A stretch of 64,000 nucleotides of DNA. It comes from Xiphydria camelus (lineage: Eukaryota; Arthropoda; Insecta; Hymenoptera; Xiphydriidae). The stretch lies in assembly GCA_963678675.1 (NCBI GenBank), contig OY783197.1, positions 1,894,400 through 1,958,399 on the forward strand, written 5' to 3'. Made by a program: the position numbers and the translations under genes. Shown in pieces: positions 10,841-22,559 of the stretch (the stretch's first letter is position 1; every line of letters starts with the position of its first letter). The notes beneath the pieces were generated by a model, which saw only the letters and a program-made list of their open reading frames with translations, had not been told where the DNA came from and made no database searches.

Positions 10841-11384
10841 CCCCCCCCCCCCCCAAAAAAAAAGGGATTCCCCATTCGTACCTCCCCTGCAGTCACCCCC
10901 ATCGTCCGCGAGCGCATTGCCCCCCGCGCGTAAATCACTTTGCCGTCCTTCGACTGGTCTCAGCATAATTTGAGATTTGGTCCACACCCCTCAGTCCGTC
11001 TCTTATACATTGCTGAAAAATGTACCGAGATGAACATCGCATGCTTTCGAAACGAGGGAACTCACGCGCGCGCTCAACCCGTGGATGTACGCATACATAA
11101 ATAATTTAATTTAATTTAACATTTCTCGGAAGCAGCGGGAAATATCAAGGAAGCAAGGACGCGGCGCGGATCTTCTTGCCGGAGTCTCTCGCTCTTCAAA
11201 CTATTTTGCATACGTTTCGCAGATTAAGCACTCCGCGCGCCGGCACTAAACGCGTCGGTGAGGTTGCCGCCTCGACGTCGTAAGGGGCTACCGCGCGCGC
11301 GAAAAGACGTCATATTCTACGTCCCGCGCGCCTGCAACCCCGTTGTCGGTTAGACTGACATCCCGCGCGGATAGTCGCCGGCTG
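10841..11384. other. Unique region after a C/A homopolymer run
   Basis: A run of 14 C followed by 9 A lies at about 10842-10864. The rest is CpG-rich with ATAATTTAATTTAATTTAAC at about 11099. No gene seen. Confidence 0.4.
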
Positions 11385-12154
11385 TATACAGGGTGTTCAC
11401 GTCCAGGCTCCGAGAGTGGGCGGAGCCTACTTCAACTTGCCGCATACACAAACCAATTAACCAAGGCTTGCTTAGCCTTTCCTGTTTTCACTCCGGTCGT
11501 CTATTAATTGAAGACCAAACGGCATAGATCACTATTATGTAAATTTATCGCGGGCAACTTTCATTTATTTCCGTTGACATTTTATGAAAAAATCTTTCGA
11601 ATAAAAGTTCTTTGGTGTCGGGGGGGACGTATGAAACATGCGAGAGGTTTTTGATGACACATCTTTTTTAGGAGATACGGAGGTCACTTTTACTTTTTCA
11701 GATGAAACTTAAAATTTTCGTTCTCGTGAAAGTTGTAGAGCTCTTGAGATGAACAAAAAAGATATAAAGTGAAAGGCGCGTTCGGTGGACCGTTCATGAG
11801 ATATTGCCGCTCAAAGTACAAGAGTAAGTAAGAGTATTTTTATACTTTGAGCGGCAATATCTCAATAAAAATCCAAGAAATGTGGGCTTCTCACCTCATA
11901 CCTTTTTTGTTCATCTTGATGAGCTCTCTAACTTTTATACGTGCGAAAATTTCGATTTCCATATAAAAAAAACAAGAGGTAACCTTCACATCTCGTAGAT
12001 AACGCGTGCTATCAAAAACCACCTACATACGAGTATATATTACGCATCCCCCTCAACACCAAATAACTTTGATTCGAAAGATTTTGCCGAAAAATGACAA
12101 ATAACAGAAATAACTGAATGTGGTGGCCCTTGATAAATTTACACCCTGTATATA
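11385..12154. mobile_element. Palindromic element with CAGGGTG ends, copy 1
   Basis: Ends are TATACAGGGTGTTCAC and, inverted, TATACAGGGTGTAAA, with TATA on both sides as a possible target duplication. Almost the whole 770 bp is an inverted repeat about a centre near 11835: CTCAAAGTACAAGAG with TACTTTGAGCGGCAATATCT, and AAAAAATCTTTCGAATAAAAGT with its complement near 12075. Copy 2 is at 26130-26765. No transposase. Confidence 0.85.
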
Positions 12155-12159
12155 CATAT

Positions 12160-12830
12160 ATCGTGCGAAGCGGTCCGCGGCGCGATAAGTAATTCGACGG
12201 GATAAGGAGGCGTCCAACTGGGACCCGCTCGCTGAAACCGCGCGCGCGCGATATACCTATAACCGGTAATAGCGAGAATCGGTTTAATTGCCGTCGAGAG
12301 GCTGTAGGAGCCGATAAAAACTTAATTAGAACGAGTTATACGCGGCTCTTTAATGAGTTTCTATTCATCGCTTTGCACGCGGCCATTTCTTGCGCGCGCA
12401 CGCCCTTTTTCCCGGGTGATAGTTCCCTTTGGACGGATTTGCTGCCGAATGTCTCGCGACGTTCCCCTTTTGCCGTAGTTTAACGGGGCGTTTAAAGTTT
12501 GATCCCGAGCATTTCGGACATAATACACACGTGACGTGTGTAGAGAAATTAGAAAGTGTGATTTCCTCAACTATTGCAGGTTTTCCAGAATTCCGTCGCT
12601 GCGTTTATATATACCTACATGGGGAAGGTCTCGTTAAAAACTCTACACGGAAAGAAACAATTGCTAGTGTCCAAAAATATGTCGTCAATCAAGAACATAT
12701 CGCGTCACTAATGCCAAAAGATCGTATCCACCAAAAAGTGCCTTTGTAAAGTCAAAAAGGCCTATAAGCAAAAATGTTTTATTCACTTTTTACCTAAGTA
12801 CAAATAAATAAAATGAAAATAATAATTGGA
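12160..12830. other. Unique region, no gene seen
   Basis: CpG-rich to about 12440, including GGTTTAATTGCCG and AACTTAATTAGAACGAG at 12280-12335, homeodomain-like cores. It becomes AT-rich afterwards. The 106-codon + ORF at 12429 has no recognisable domain. Confidence 0.4.
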
Positions 12831-12831
12831 A

Positions 12832-12965
12832 ACTTGAAAGCAAAAGGGCGCATAGGCTATGATCGATACGGCCTTTTAATATTAAGTTTATAAAAATCGC
12901 GAAACTTAATGCCAAAAGGCATATCGATCGTATCCTATAGATATGCCCTTTTGCCTTTTGTTTTT
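12832..12965. repeat. Imperfect palindrome
   Basis: Left arm CAAAAGGGCGCATAGG, GATCGATACGGCCTTTTAAT, TTAAGTTT pairs with right arm AAACTTAATGCCAAAAGGCA, GATCGTATCCTAT, GCCCTTTTGCCTTTTG. Confidence 0.75.
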
Positions 12966-13094
12966 TAAATTTTTATTTCAGCATTTTTTAACATCTTTTA
13001 TGTGTTTCTATCTGATGTGAGGACACATTTTTTTATAACCACTTTTGACCTTTACAATTAGTACATTAATGACGCGATTATTATTATTCATTAT

Positions 13095-13520
13095 TGCATA
13101 CGAAAGAACAATTACTCGAGTAAATCGAATATTTGCTTGCACGAAGAAAACCATGGCTTCATCCTGGAATTATATCATGTTTTTGATTGAAGAAAACACC
13201 TTTTTGGCACTAGCAATTATTTCCCTTAGTGTAACAACAAATTTATTGAAGTATGAGAAAATATGCGCAACAATATCAAAAGTTATTAGAGCTTTAACGA
13301 GTTACAGAATCGGCTTACAGTGTGGAAATTTAAATGACTGTAATCTCGCTATCTGTAGATTTTTGGCCCGATTCGTGTAAAACAATTTTAAAGATTACGT
13401 TTTTATCTATAATAAAGTCTGATATCGATGTTAGACAAAAGTCAACGAATAACGAGAAAACAGCGATCATAGTTTCTTCCCGACGAGTAAATTAATAACG
13501 TAGATCAAAGCCATTGACGC
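13095..13520. repeat. Fragments of family B (13095-13220) and family E (13430-13510)
   Basis: The B piece is inverted: ATATCATGTTTTTGATTGAA, TTTTTGGCACTAGCAATTAT, TTCCCTTAGTG. The E piece has TCTGATATCGATGTTAGAC, ATAACGAGAAAACAGCGAT and CCGACGAGTAAATT. The 111-codon ORF across the B piece is repeat-derived. Confidence 0.65.
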
Positions 13521-13559
13521 AGAATGAGTAAGTAATAAAATTTCATTAAAAAATCTTTC

Positions 13560-15285
13560 TTCCAACACATGAAACGTGGAACATTTCACGGGGATTCATC
13601 GCAAAACAAACGCGGAACTGCAGTTCACCGAATATCGTCCGGTAACAACAGCCCGAGAAATACTGCGAAAATCCGTAGTCGTGCTGAGAATCTCTCGGCC
13701 GCGTTATCCTCTTCGAAGCGAGTCCCGTTATTCGATGACCGTTCCTGGTACCGACATTTAAGAATCTCGATAATAAATCGCTTTCCCAATTGCATTGCCG
13801 ACTCCAGCTGCGCCCCCAGAGGGAAGGTAACCACGAACCCCATTTACCGCAAAGCATGAAGCGTATCAACTCGTACACGCGTACAGTGGTACGTATATTA
13901 TCACCACAGAGACACGTCTCGTCAAGTTATGTTACGGATTAATCATTTTCCCAACACTGAAAGCCACGGTCAAAGTCCCGCATATTTTTTCGTGCACTTA
14001 TCTCGACAAATTCGACATAGAAGAGGATGTACTCGGAAATCATTCCTCGTCGTCGTTCGTACGTCCGTCCCGATGCAAACGTTCGCGAAAGGGTGGGTAA
14101 ACTTTGAAGCGTCCGAGATTCGACAACTCCATTGGGCCTCCCCCCCTCCCCCCCCTCCCCCCCCCTCCACCCTCTCCTCCGGCCATGGCAGAAGAAAAGA
14201 TTCTGTGAATCGCATTCGTTCGCTTATTTATTTGTTTTCTCCCGGGGCCGATGTGTGTGTGTATACGCGTATATATATATATCTATACATAGGTACGTCT
14301 TATTCGCAAGTTCGCGAGGAATTTCCTCGGGACAGGTTCTGAGTGCAGTTCGGAGCGTGCCGCCTCCGGGCCGGCTCCAGGAATATATTTCAATCCGTCC
14401 CCCCTCCTGTCCCCGCCGATCCTCGCCCACCTCCCACCCCTCCACCCCCTCTGCGCGACGGACTTCTTTTTCTACCTCTTAGATTGTCCCGGTTTGCGCG
14501 GAGTTTTTCTTGATTGGATTTTCATCGCGGCCGCTTGCATAAAACATCCCTCGCCCTGTCCTCCCCCGATCGCCCCCGCTCCCACCCTTATTTCCTCTCG
14601 CCCTTACTCTTCTCCGCGCTTTATTTCTCTCCTCCCCCCCCCCCCTCCCCCCGTTATTCCGCCTGTCATGATCCAAGACGGGAGTGGGGGAAGGGGTGCC
14701 TTTTCCCCGTGGAAAATTTACTCGCGTACCTCCGCGGAATCTTGCTCGATCGTCTGTGGCACAGGTTCTATATACCCTCGGCCAGCTGTGCGGAAAGAGG
14801 GGTGGTGAGAAAGGGGTAGAATTTTCACCCCCGCCTCTCATACGCGCGAGACGACCCTTCGTTGCAGTCGCAGTGAGATCGAACGACGAATTCTTTTCAT
14901 CCCCCTCCAGCCACCCCCGAATTTTTCAGCCCTCACGCGCAGTTGATCCATATGCGGGGCGATCGAGGGAGATTGCAGGTAAATTTACGAGGAAGAGGCA
15001 CGAATGTGCCTTCGGTTATGGCGAGCGAAACTGCAAGGAAGAGAAGGAGGGGGGGTGAAGAACGCGAGGCAAGGCGAAATCGCGAAATCGAATCGACGTC
15101 TCCACTCGAGTAACTAAATATTTGGCGCGACTGATTTAACGGCAGCGTCTAGTCTGGTCTAGTCGTTCGACTCGAGTCTCTTTCGACTGCATCGTTAAGA
15201 ATTTTGTTGCGCGGTGCAGGCGCGCAAAAAGAGGATTTCTTATCCGAATGTAATTTTTCGAGTTGTGGCAATTCGGTTTTCTCAT
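13560..15285. other. CpG- and C/T-rich unique region, no gene seen
   Basis: Long pyrimidine runs with C homopolymers at 14121-14167 and 14632-14652, and a GTGTGTGTGTATACG/ATATATATAT stretch near 14255-14285. ORFs on both strands overlap and are Pro/Ser or Gly/Arg biased by composition. Confidence 0.4.
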
Positions 15286-15289
15286 TATC

Positions 15290-16090
15290 TTCTTTTACTG
15301 CCGATTCAAACAATTTCGAACAAATTATTAACCTTATATTTTTATCTCATTTTTAGTCTCATTTGAACTGGAAAACGACATTTTTTAAAACAGCTACGTC
15401 ATCGTCTCGCTAGACTATCTGCTTCGCACGTCTCGGTTGGCATAAGTGCATCTGTCTGGATTTTCGGTGACGTCCCAATCTCAAAGAGAGGAGCGCACTT
15501 TAACTTTGTAAATAATTATTTTATAGTGCATTTTCTCTTTCATGTGATATCGAGTATGTATACGGATTACAAATTGAATAAAAATTATGAATACTTTTAA
15601 TGCATAATATTTTTTATTACAGATTCAAAAAATTTGGGCGAAATTAAATAGTATTTGGACGTATTTTTTAATTTTTCGTTTCTGGTCTTATTTAAGCTGG
15701 GGAAAGCGATATTTGAAAATGCAACTACATTGAGAGAAATAATTATTGTTGGTGCCAAAAATTTCTCTGCAATCAAAAGCATGATATAATCCCAGGGTCA
15801 AGCTACAGTTTTCTTCCTGTAAGAAAATATTTGATAGGCTCGAGTAATCGTTTCTTTTTGGCACAGGAAGAATTTCTTGTCCCAACGAAAGTATTCGTAG
15901 GTCAAGAATATAAATTATTCGACCTAGAATCTGTGTTTTAAAAAAATTTTAAGATGATATGTTCCTGATTCGAGAAATATTTTGTTTACACCAGCAATTA
16001 TTTCTCTCGATATACATCATCGTCTTGTAAGACTATCTCTCTCGCACTCGTTGCTTGGTATAAGTGCATCTCTCTGTAGTTTCAGCATAG
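15290..16090. mobile_element. Family I copies, one carrying a precise B insertion
   Basis: 15290-15525 is one I copy (GCTACGTCATCGTCTCGC, AAGTGCATCTGTC). A second starts at about 15590 and is cut at 15731 by a full B element (15731-16021, ends TTGAGAGAAATAATT and AATTATTTCTCTCGA), then resumes with ATCATCGTCTTGTAAGAC and GCACTCGTTGCTTGG. Confidence 0.75.
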
Positions 16091-16104
16091 GAACCTGGAC
16101 GTAA

Positions 16105-16300
16105 ACACCCGGTATATATATTATTCATAAATTGTACAGAAATGAAAACAATTGAAATAATACTATACATAAACCATATATAGTCCGTATATAGATTATA
16201 CATAAATTATATATAAATTAAAAAGCCCAAATTTATGTATGTTCTATGTAAAAAATATATATATATAGTCCATGTGTGTAGATCTTTTCCACCTGGGTAA
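16105..16300. mobile_element. Family C element
   Basis: AT-rich arms with CCATATATAGTCCGTATAT and TATATATATAGTCCATG, right end GATCTTTTCCACCTGGG. The left end is degraded (ACCCGGTATATATATT). Confidence 0.6.
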
Positions 16301-16379
16301 TTTTCGTTACTCAATTCAACGATTAGTTGGACCTGCTGAACTTCAATTATTTCACTTCCAACTGAATCACGGTAAGCTC

Positions 16380-17050
16380 ACCGATCGATAAAGGATGACA
16401 ACACTTCGGAATGTGACAAAGCGTCGCGTGGATGCAACGACCGAGCGCATACCGCGTGTATTCATCCGCGGACACACACGCGGCCGATAAGACGATGACG
16501 CGCGCGAGTCAATTTTCTCGGGCTCCGCTTTTCAAAGCTCCCGGGGTGTGGAGATGCCATTTTCTGGAAGAGCGGGCCCCGGCGTAACGCGCCCGCGCCG
16601 AGAATTTATGGAAAATAGGAAAAGCCGGGAGGGCAGTAGGGGGGAGAGAAAAAAAAATAAAGCAAGAGAAAAAGTTTCGCGGGCCACAAAGCAGAACGGC
16701 TGATAAGCTCCGTCGATCAGAGCTTAGATACCGCTATTGACGACCCCCTCCGCCCCCTCGAGTGGCTACACCCCCGATGTCCCTCGCGAGAATCTCTCGT
16801 CGCGGCTCCAAACATATTTCGGGCTATCGATTCTTTTTTCAAATCTCCCCCCCCCCCCCGCACTCTGCGGGGGCGAAAGAGAAAGAGCCGCGGTCGCTTC
16901 TTCTCGGAGGGGTTAGTCATCTCGGGGTATATGAGGTAAGTATGCGGCTAACAAGAAAAAGCGAGGGGAAGAAAGATTTATAGGGGAAGAGGGGGGAAGG
17001 AAAAAACGATGATTCGTTTATCGATCGCCTTTGAAGTCGGAGAAGAAACG
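16380..17050. other. CpG-rich unique region, no gene seen
   Basis: Includes a C run at 16848-16859 and purine-rich stretches at 16640-16670 and 16990-17005. Confidence 0.4.
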
Positions 17051-17154
17051 TAATAATTATTGTTCTCGTCTCATAACGCTGCACCTGAGAAAAAAAATTT
17101 GGTTGAAAGATTTATTTGGATTAAATTAGTCGAAACACAACGATATGTTCACAC

Positions 17155-17392
17155 GGAAAAAATTAGTCGTAGCATTTACAAAGTCTGTGGTAAATTTCGA
17201 GCCGAGGCTAATTTATTATACAGTTACGATAACTACAGTGTTAATACAAATTACAACAATACGCTTGCAGCTTCTACAAGTTTTATTGTGGTTTTTATCA
17301 AAGTTGTAGTTATCGTAACGATAAATTGGCCTTGCTCCAAAGTATACCAAAAACTTTATAAATGCTACGATTTATTTTTTTCCATTTCTTTA
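17155..17392. mobile_element. Family G palindromic element
   Basis: Ends GGAAAAAATTAGTCGTAGCA (left) and TGCTACGATTTATTTTTTTC (right). Inner arms TACAGTTACGATAACTACAG and GTTGTAGTTATCGTAACGA. A truncated copy is nested at 31797-31980. Confidence 0.8.
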
Positions 17393-17429
17393 AGTTAAGG
17401 AAATCGTGTTTATCTCGATACTCGTTTAT

Positions 17430-17830
17430 CCGCAGCAAGTACAAGCATAATCAATGTGACTATATATTAGTCACACTAAAAAATAGTTGATCGGTATGGC
17501 GAATTAAATATGTAAAGCATTCGCGACTAAATATCTACCTATAGTGATTAAACACATATTGGTTGTGATTGAACGGGTACCTATTAGATGAAACCCAATT
17601 ACCTACATTTTTTTTTAAATATGTAATTGGTCCAAATAAATCGATACAATCAATTTTTTCTTCGTGTACGCAATATATTCCACTACGCACGCACCAAGAA
17701 AGAATAATTGATCGAATCGATTTGATTAGTGCAAACTATTTCAAGCAATTAAATATTTCCTTATTTCAATACAACTAATACACGTTTAATCACTATACGT
17801 AAATATTTAGTTGCTGCGATTTTATATATA
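17430..17830. repeat. Inverted-repeat element
   Basis: Arms at 17521-17555 (CGCGACTAAATATCTACC, ATAGTGATTAAAC) and 17784-17820 (GTTTAATCACTATACG, AAATATTTAGTTGC) are complementary with about 230 bp between them. Smaller complementary segments (ACCCAATTACCT / GTAATTGGT) lie inside. Confidence 0.65.
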
Positions 17831-17929
17831 TGACTATTTTCTGGGATTGTGAATCAATTAAGTATTTTTCTAAACTTTAAGAAAAATTCGCCTGATCCTT
17901 CTTTTCCGCCTGACATCGAAATATTGCAA

Positions 17930-18200
17930 GTTAATATAATATAATTTTGTTAAGTTAATATTATATAAATTTGGGCTTATTAAATTTATATATCATTTTA
18001 ATTATAAGCCATATACGTATATATATATATATTATTCATAAATTCCACAGCAATTAAAACAATTTAAATAATACTATGCATATATAACCGTGCATAGTTT
18101 ATATATATAAATTAAATAAGCCCACATTTATATATGTATATGCTATATACAAAATATACCTACACATAATCCATATAGATCTCTTCCTCCTGGAAGCATA
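17930..18200. mobile_element. Family C element
   Basis: Contains ATATATATATATTATTCATAAATT, as at 16115, and ends ATCCATATAGATCTCTTCCTCCTGG, split here as CATATAGATCTCTTCC plus TCCTGG. The left end is diverged. Confidence 0.55.
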
Positions 18201-18239
18201 ATAATACATCACCAAACAGTTTGGTTATCGTCCCCAAGA

Positions 18240-18624
18240 TTTTCGTTAGATAGGCAAAATTTGTTTCTCAATGCTGGATCCCCTCCCCGTTTCGGTACAC
18301 ACACACACGCACAACAGACACTCGCAAAGGATGATCACGGAAAGGAGGACGACGTCAAAAAGACCTCCCACGCCTGGTGCTGCTCCGCGCGAGGTGCGCA
18401 TATATCCATGGAAATGCATATCGAGCAGGGGGGAAGGGGGGAGGACCGAGATGTCTGCATTTCAATGACGCACCGATGCCCGAGCGCGACCCTGTCGTCT
18501 CTATATTCGCGCCAACCCATACACGATACACGCTTGGCCGTCACTGTACGGTAAATAAGCACGTAGAAAAGTGTACGCGCCCCCGCGCACTTACATGCAC
18601 TACTCCCACGATAGGCTCGTCGGT

Positions 18625-18655
<31 letters not shown>

Positions 18656-18905
18656 CGCGTACATGCTCCCGTAAACAGCATATTTTCCGATTCGCCAGCG
18701 CAAACGTAACGCGAGATCCGTACCTGCATTTGGAATTCAGCACGGAGCGCATATGCCCCGTGTACGTATACACGTACGTACAAGGCGGAGATCGGCTCGC
18801 GGTACGTACCGCAGCGAGGGTCTTGCGGCTCGAGCGAAATATTATATGACGTGCGGAGAGTGACACGCTTTATATCGTACACTGAGAGAAATTTATAGGT
18901 CGCGC
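18240..18905. other. CpG-rich unique region with a (GA)n tract
   Basis: (GA)n occupies 18628-18655. Alternating purine/pyrimidine ACACACACACGCACA lies at 18298-18315. No gene seen. Several ORFs in both directions are driven by the repeats. Confidence 0.4.
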
Positions 18906-18911
18906 ACGCGG

Positions 18912-19612
18912 CAATGAGTATAGCTGCACTGAGAAAAATATATTGGTACATCTTGACGAAAATCCTGGAGGCGATGATCAAACCGTTTGTTTCGTTTGAC
19001 TGGTCACTTTTGGTTAGAATAATGAAGTATTCGATTCAACTGCGAGGCTTCTCAGGGGTTGAGGATAGGGTAAAAAGTGTCATAATCTTTTCTGTAGATA
19101 ATTGTATTATCTGCAAGTTTTGTCTAAGCTGTCTTTCAATAGGTCACGTATTTTTCAAATTATTTGCGCTTGGTTCCCTATCGATAAACGTTATCCATTA
19201 CTACCAGTGCCCGAAGCGTAATTTTTTCCTGACCTTTCTCAAATCGGAACTTCAATAAGTATAGCTACACTGAGAAAAATATATTGGTCCATCTGACGAA
19301 AATCCTGGAGACGATGATCAAACCGTTTGGTAAAATGTGGATTCTCTCTCTCCGTCTGTTTGGTTAGACTGACCACTTTTGGTTGGAATAATGAAGTATT
19401 CGATTCAACTGCCCAAGCGAAAAAATTCTATATATAATATTTTGTATATAATCCATATGTGGACTTACTAAACGTTTGGTTAGAATACCGAGTAAACATT
19501 CAGTTGGAGTAACTAAGTATTTAGTTCGACTGACCAGTATTTTGTTTAGAATAACTAAATATGTTTACCTAGATGCATTTTGTCATTTTAACCTAATTAT
19601 TTTTCTCAATGT
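18912..19612. mobile_element. Family A copies in tandem
   Basis: 18912-19050 and 19253-19612 both start with GTATAGCT then CACTGAGAAAAATATATTGG and share CCTGGAGACGATGATCAAAC and GAATAATGAAGTATTCG. The second is complete to CCTAATTATTTTTCTCAATG. Shared flank outside the terminus shows a segmental duplication, not two insertions. A C fragment lies at about 19421-19470. Confidence 0.75.
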
Positions 19613-19614
19613 AT

Positions 19615-20390
19615 AATAACTATATTTTAAGGCTAATAATTTTTAATTCAATTTGTAATCTTGACACATACCCAATGTCATATGAAAAAGAATTATTCGC
19701 AAAGTTATAAGTGGCGTTTCTCTTTACTGTATTATCACGTTATCAAGAAGCTATGGGGGACGAGTGCAAGAGAGATAGACTTACAATACTACGACACGTA
19801 TATTTCATTTTTAAATATCGTTTTCCAGTTTAAATGAGACCGAAAATGAAAAATAAAATAATACGGGATAAATAATTTTGTCAAATTTTTCAAATCTGCA
19901 ACAAAACAAATAATAAGGAAATCGAACTGCATCCTCTATGTCTCGACACGTCGGTTTAGAATTAAAGGAAAATGATACATCCGAGAGATTCTCAGGTGAA
20001 CGCGACCGAACTCGAAAAAGACTCTACGCGGTACACGGGATAAGTAATTTTGTCCAAATTTATCAAATCTACAATAAAATAAGTTAGTGAAAGAACCGAA
20101 TTTGGGTTACTGCAGTATGACGCAGCCTCGGGGGCGCGCGCTCTGATTACGCCCGATGGAAGGTAACCGCGAAGCTTGTTTATAAAGTCTCATATGACGA
20201 GTTTTCGTTGAATACGTTATCCGGTACCTTATTCAGTTCGACCGGAATAAAACGTTGATTCGCGTCCAAAGACTCGCGCGGAAGACATTCGTCGATCAGA
20301 AACGATTTTTCTTTCTTCTTTTTTCATTGAAATAATAAAAAAATGGACTCGGCCATTGATTACTCTGCCCTCTATAATAGCCGAGTCTTA
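19615..20390. repeat. Family I fragments and unique sequence
   Basis: 19640-19930 has AAGTTATAAGTGGCGTTTCTCT, given here as GTGGCGTTTCTCT, CGAGTGCAAGAGAGATAG and AATAATTTTGTCAAATTTT; 20035-20110 has AGTAATTTTGTCCAAATTT. 20115-20390 is unique with no gene seen. Confidence 0.55.
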
Positions 20391-20612
20391 TAATGAGAAA
20401 AATAATCAGGCTAAAATGACAGAACGCATCTAGTTAGACGCGTTTAGCTATTCTAAAGAAAATACTGGTCAATTGAGCCAAATATTTAAGTATTCTAACT
20501 AAAAAGTGATCAATTTAACTAAACAGATGGAGAGGATCCGTATTTCACCTAGATAACCGTTTCGTAATCATCTCCAAAATTTGGATTACTGATTAAATTT
20601 TTTTCTCATGAG
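20391..20612. mobile_element. Family A element, complete
   Basis: Ends ATGAGAAAAATAATCAGG and AAATTTTTTTCTCAT, with GACAGAACGCATCTAGTTAG, TCTAACTAAAAAGTGATC and CAGATGGAGAGGATCC. About 222 bp, non-coding. Confidence 0.75.
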
Positions 20613-20639
20613 AGAAAAAATATACTGCAATGTATCACG

Positions 20640-20876
20640 TATCAACTAAATGTACGTACGAGAAGGATCGGGCGTCAGGAGGTCTAATGTCCTATCCGCG
20701 GCGCATACGGCTTCAAATATAACCGGAGCCGCCGCAAGGTGCATCGGATTACCGCGTGCGCCGAGTTCAAACATTACTTTCTCGGCGGGGAAGATAGATT
20801 CCCCCGACTTTCGAGTGTCTCTTTCCGCCTAGATAAATGGTAGAGAAGTGGAAGGAAACGAATGACGGGCAGAAGA

Positions 20877-20910
<34 letters not shown>

Positions 20911-21436
20911 AACGTGTCCTTATTTATTTGAAGATGTAACCCGTATGCGAGGTGACGCGTAGAATTTCAAATACGAACACCCCTAACCGCACGACCGTCA
21001 GCGACGTTCTGTGCAGCGGATGCACGGGCGTCTACGAGCAGTCTACGCTATCCCCTCCCCTTTCTCACGCCCTTCCCCGGGCCACGGGCGCACAGTGGGG
21101 CAGAACGAATTTTTAACGTTCAAAAGTCACTATAGCCTTCATTTCTTATCCGATTTCAATGATTTCATCTTTTAAATGATCAATTTTTAATTTAGAACAA
21201 TTGTAGCGCTGGGAATTTTTTATTGTATTGCTAAAAATAAATGTTTGACCGTGTTAACGATACCAAGATTACTTCAGTAAAAGATATGCGTTAAATTAAT
21301 AATGCGCCAAAACGTCTAAAATGTATTCACTTAATTTACTTTGGCGTATTAATTTCACAAATTTGAATCGCGTTACATTTCCGATACGGAATTTCTACGT
21401 ATTAAAATGTAACGCGCAAGATACCTACAACACACG
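20640..21436. other. Unique region with a (GA)n tract, no gene seen
   Basis: (GA)n at 20877-20911. CpG-rich to about 21110, then AT-rich. Complementary AAATTAATAATGCGCCAAA (21293) and TTTGGCGTATTAATTTC (21341) form a small inverted repeat. Confidence 0.4.
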
Positions 21437-21540
21437 CGCTGAGATAAATAATTAGGTTAAAATGACGGAACGCATCTAGTACGACGCGTTTAGTTATTCT
21501 CACCACAGTACTGGTCAGTTCAACTAAACATCAAGTTATG
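21437..21540. repeat. Half of a family A element
   Basis: GCTGAGATAAATAATTAGG, TTAAAATGACGGAACGCATC and TACTGGTCAGTTCAACTAAA match the first half of the 20391 copy, then the match ends. Confidence 0.65.
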
Positions 21541-21799
21541 GCTTATTTTATCATTAACAATACCTACTAAAATTATTTATATAAGGTCTAACTAATAGCA
21601 GTTACGCTACGGGAACTTAACTCAAATTTTTTAATTTTGCAGATACGACAGTTGGTTTTAACAGGGCAGTACTGCACAACGATCAACGACCGTCGATAAC
21701 AGACGTTTAATCGCCCCCGAAACGTTCGACTTCGCGCAAATCAACGTATTCGTCGACCGAGCGGGAGCGAATTCCAATCTCGAAGGACCCGGAACTAAT

Positions 21800-22553
21800 A
21801 GTGGAATCAATCTGGACTTCGTACAAGAAGTTGGGCTTCAGGGCATGAAAATTACACCAATCGATAGCTGGAGGTCCTAATATTAACATATCAAAATGTA
21901 TCATCTGTCAATTCCCGGGAAAATTTATAATTAATTAAAAACTATTGAAGTTTTGCCCCTAAGCCACTTTAATCATTCATTTCTCCTATATTATTTATTC
22001 AATCAAAAAAATGAAGCTAGCAATTTGTAGCGGGGAAAATTGCTATAAAATTGATGCGAGAACCTACATGACAAAATGGACGGTCATTTTGTAATAATTT
22101 TTTTAAAGTCCCGGTGTACGAAAGTAATTTCTGAGCATGTTTCGCCAAGAAATCAGCTGTTCCCATGGCGACCACGTGATACGCGCCATGCGCAGTTTAT
22201 TGTACTTTCGTGCACCGAGACTTTCAAAAAATTATCACAAATTAACCGTGCATTTTGTCATGTAGTTTCTCGCATCAATTTTACAGTAAATTTTCCTCGC
22301 TACAAATTGCTAGCTTCATTTTTTTGATCGACTAAATAATATAGGAGAAATGAATGATTAAAGTGGCTTAGGGGCAAAACTTCGATAGTTATTAATTAAT
22401 TATAAATTTTCCCGGGAATTGACAGATGACACATTGTGACATGTTAATATCGCGACCTCCAGCTATCGATTGGTCTAATTTGCATGCCCTGAGAAGCCCA
22501 ACTTCTTGTACACCATATACCTATCCAAAAAATGTCTAGATTGATTGCACCAT
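21800..22553. repeat. Long palindrome (about 750 bp), arms about 340 bp
   Basis: The left arm runs from GTGGAATCAATCTGG (21801) through ACAAGAAGTTGGGCTTC, CCAATCGATAGCTGGAGGTC, CAATTCCCGGGAAAATTTAT, GTTTTGCCCCTAAGCCACTT and CGGTGTACGAAAGTA. The right arm carries the complements in reverse order to CTAGATTGATTGCACCA (about 22552). The loop of about 60 bp includes CAGCTGTTCCCATGGCGACC. The 65-codon minus ORF overlapping the left arm is not a known domain. Confidence 0.9.
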
Positions 22554-22559
22554 AAAGGA

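Noticed and set aside
13045..13380. 111-codon + ORF with hydrophobic stretches
   Set aside because: The hydrophobic part is an inverted family B fragment, present as non-coding repeat elsewhere.
21707..21904. 65-codon minus ORF as a captured gene fragment
   Set aside because: It overlaps the left arm of the long palindrome and matches no family I know. I could not support either a gene or a transposase.
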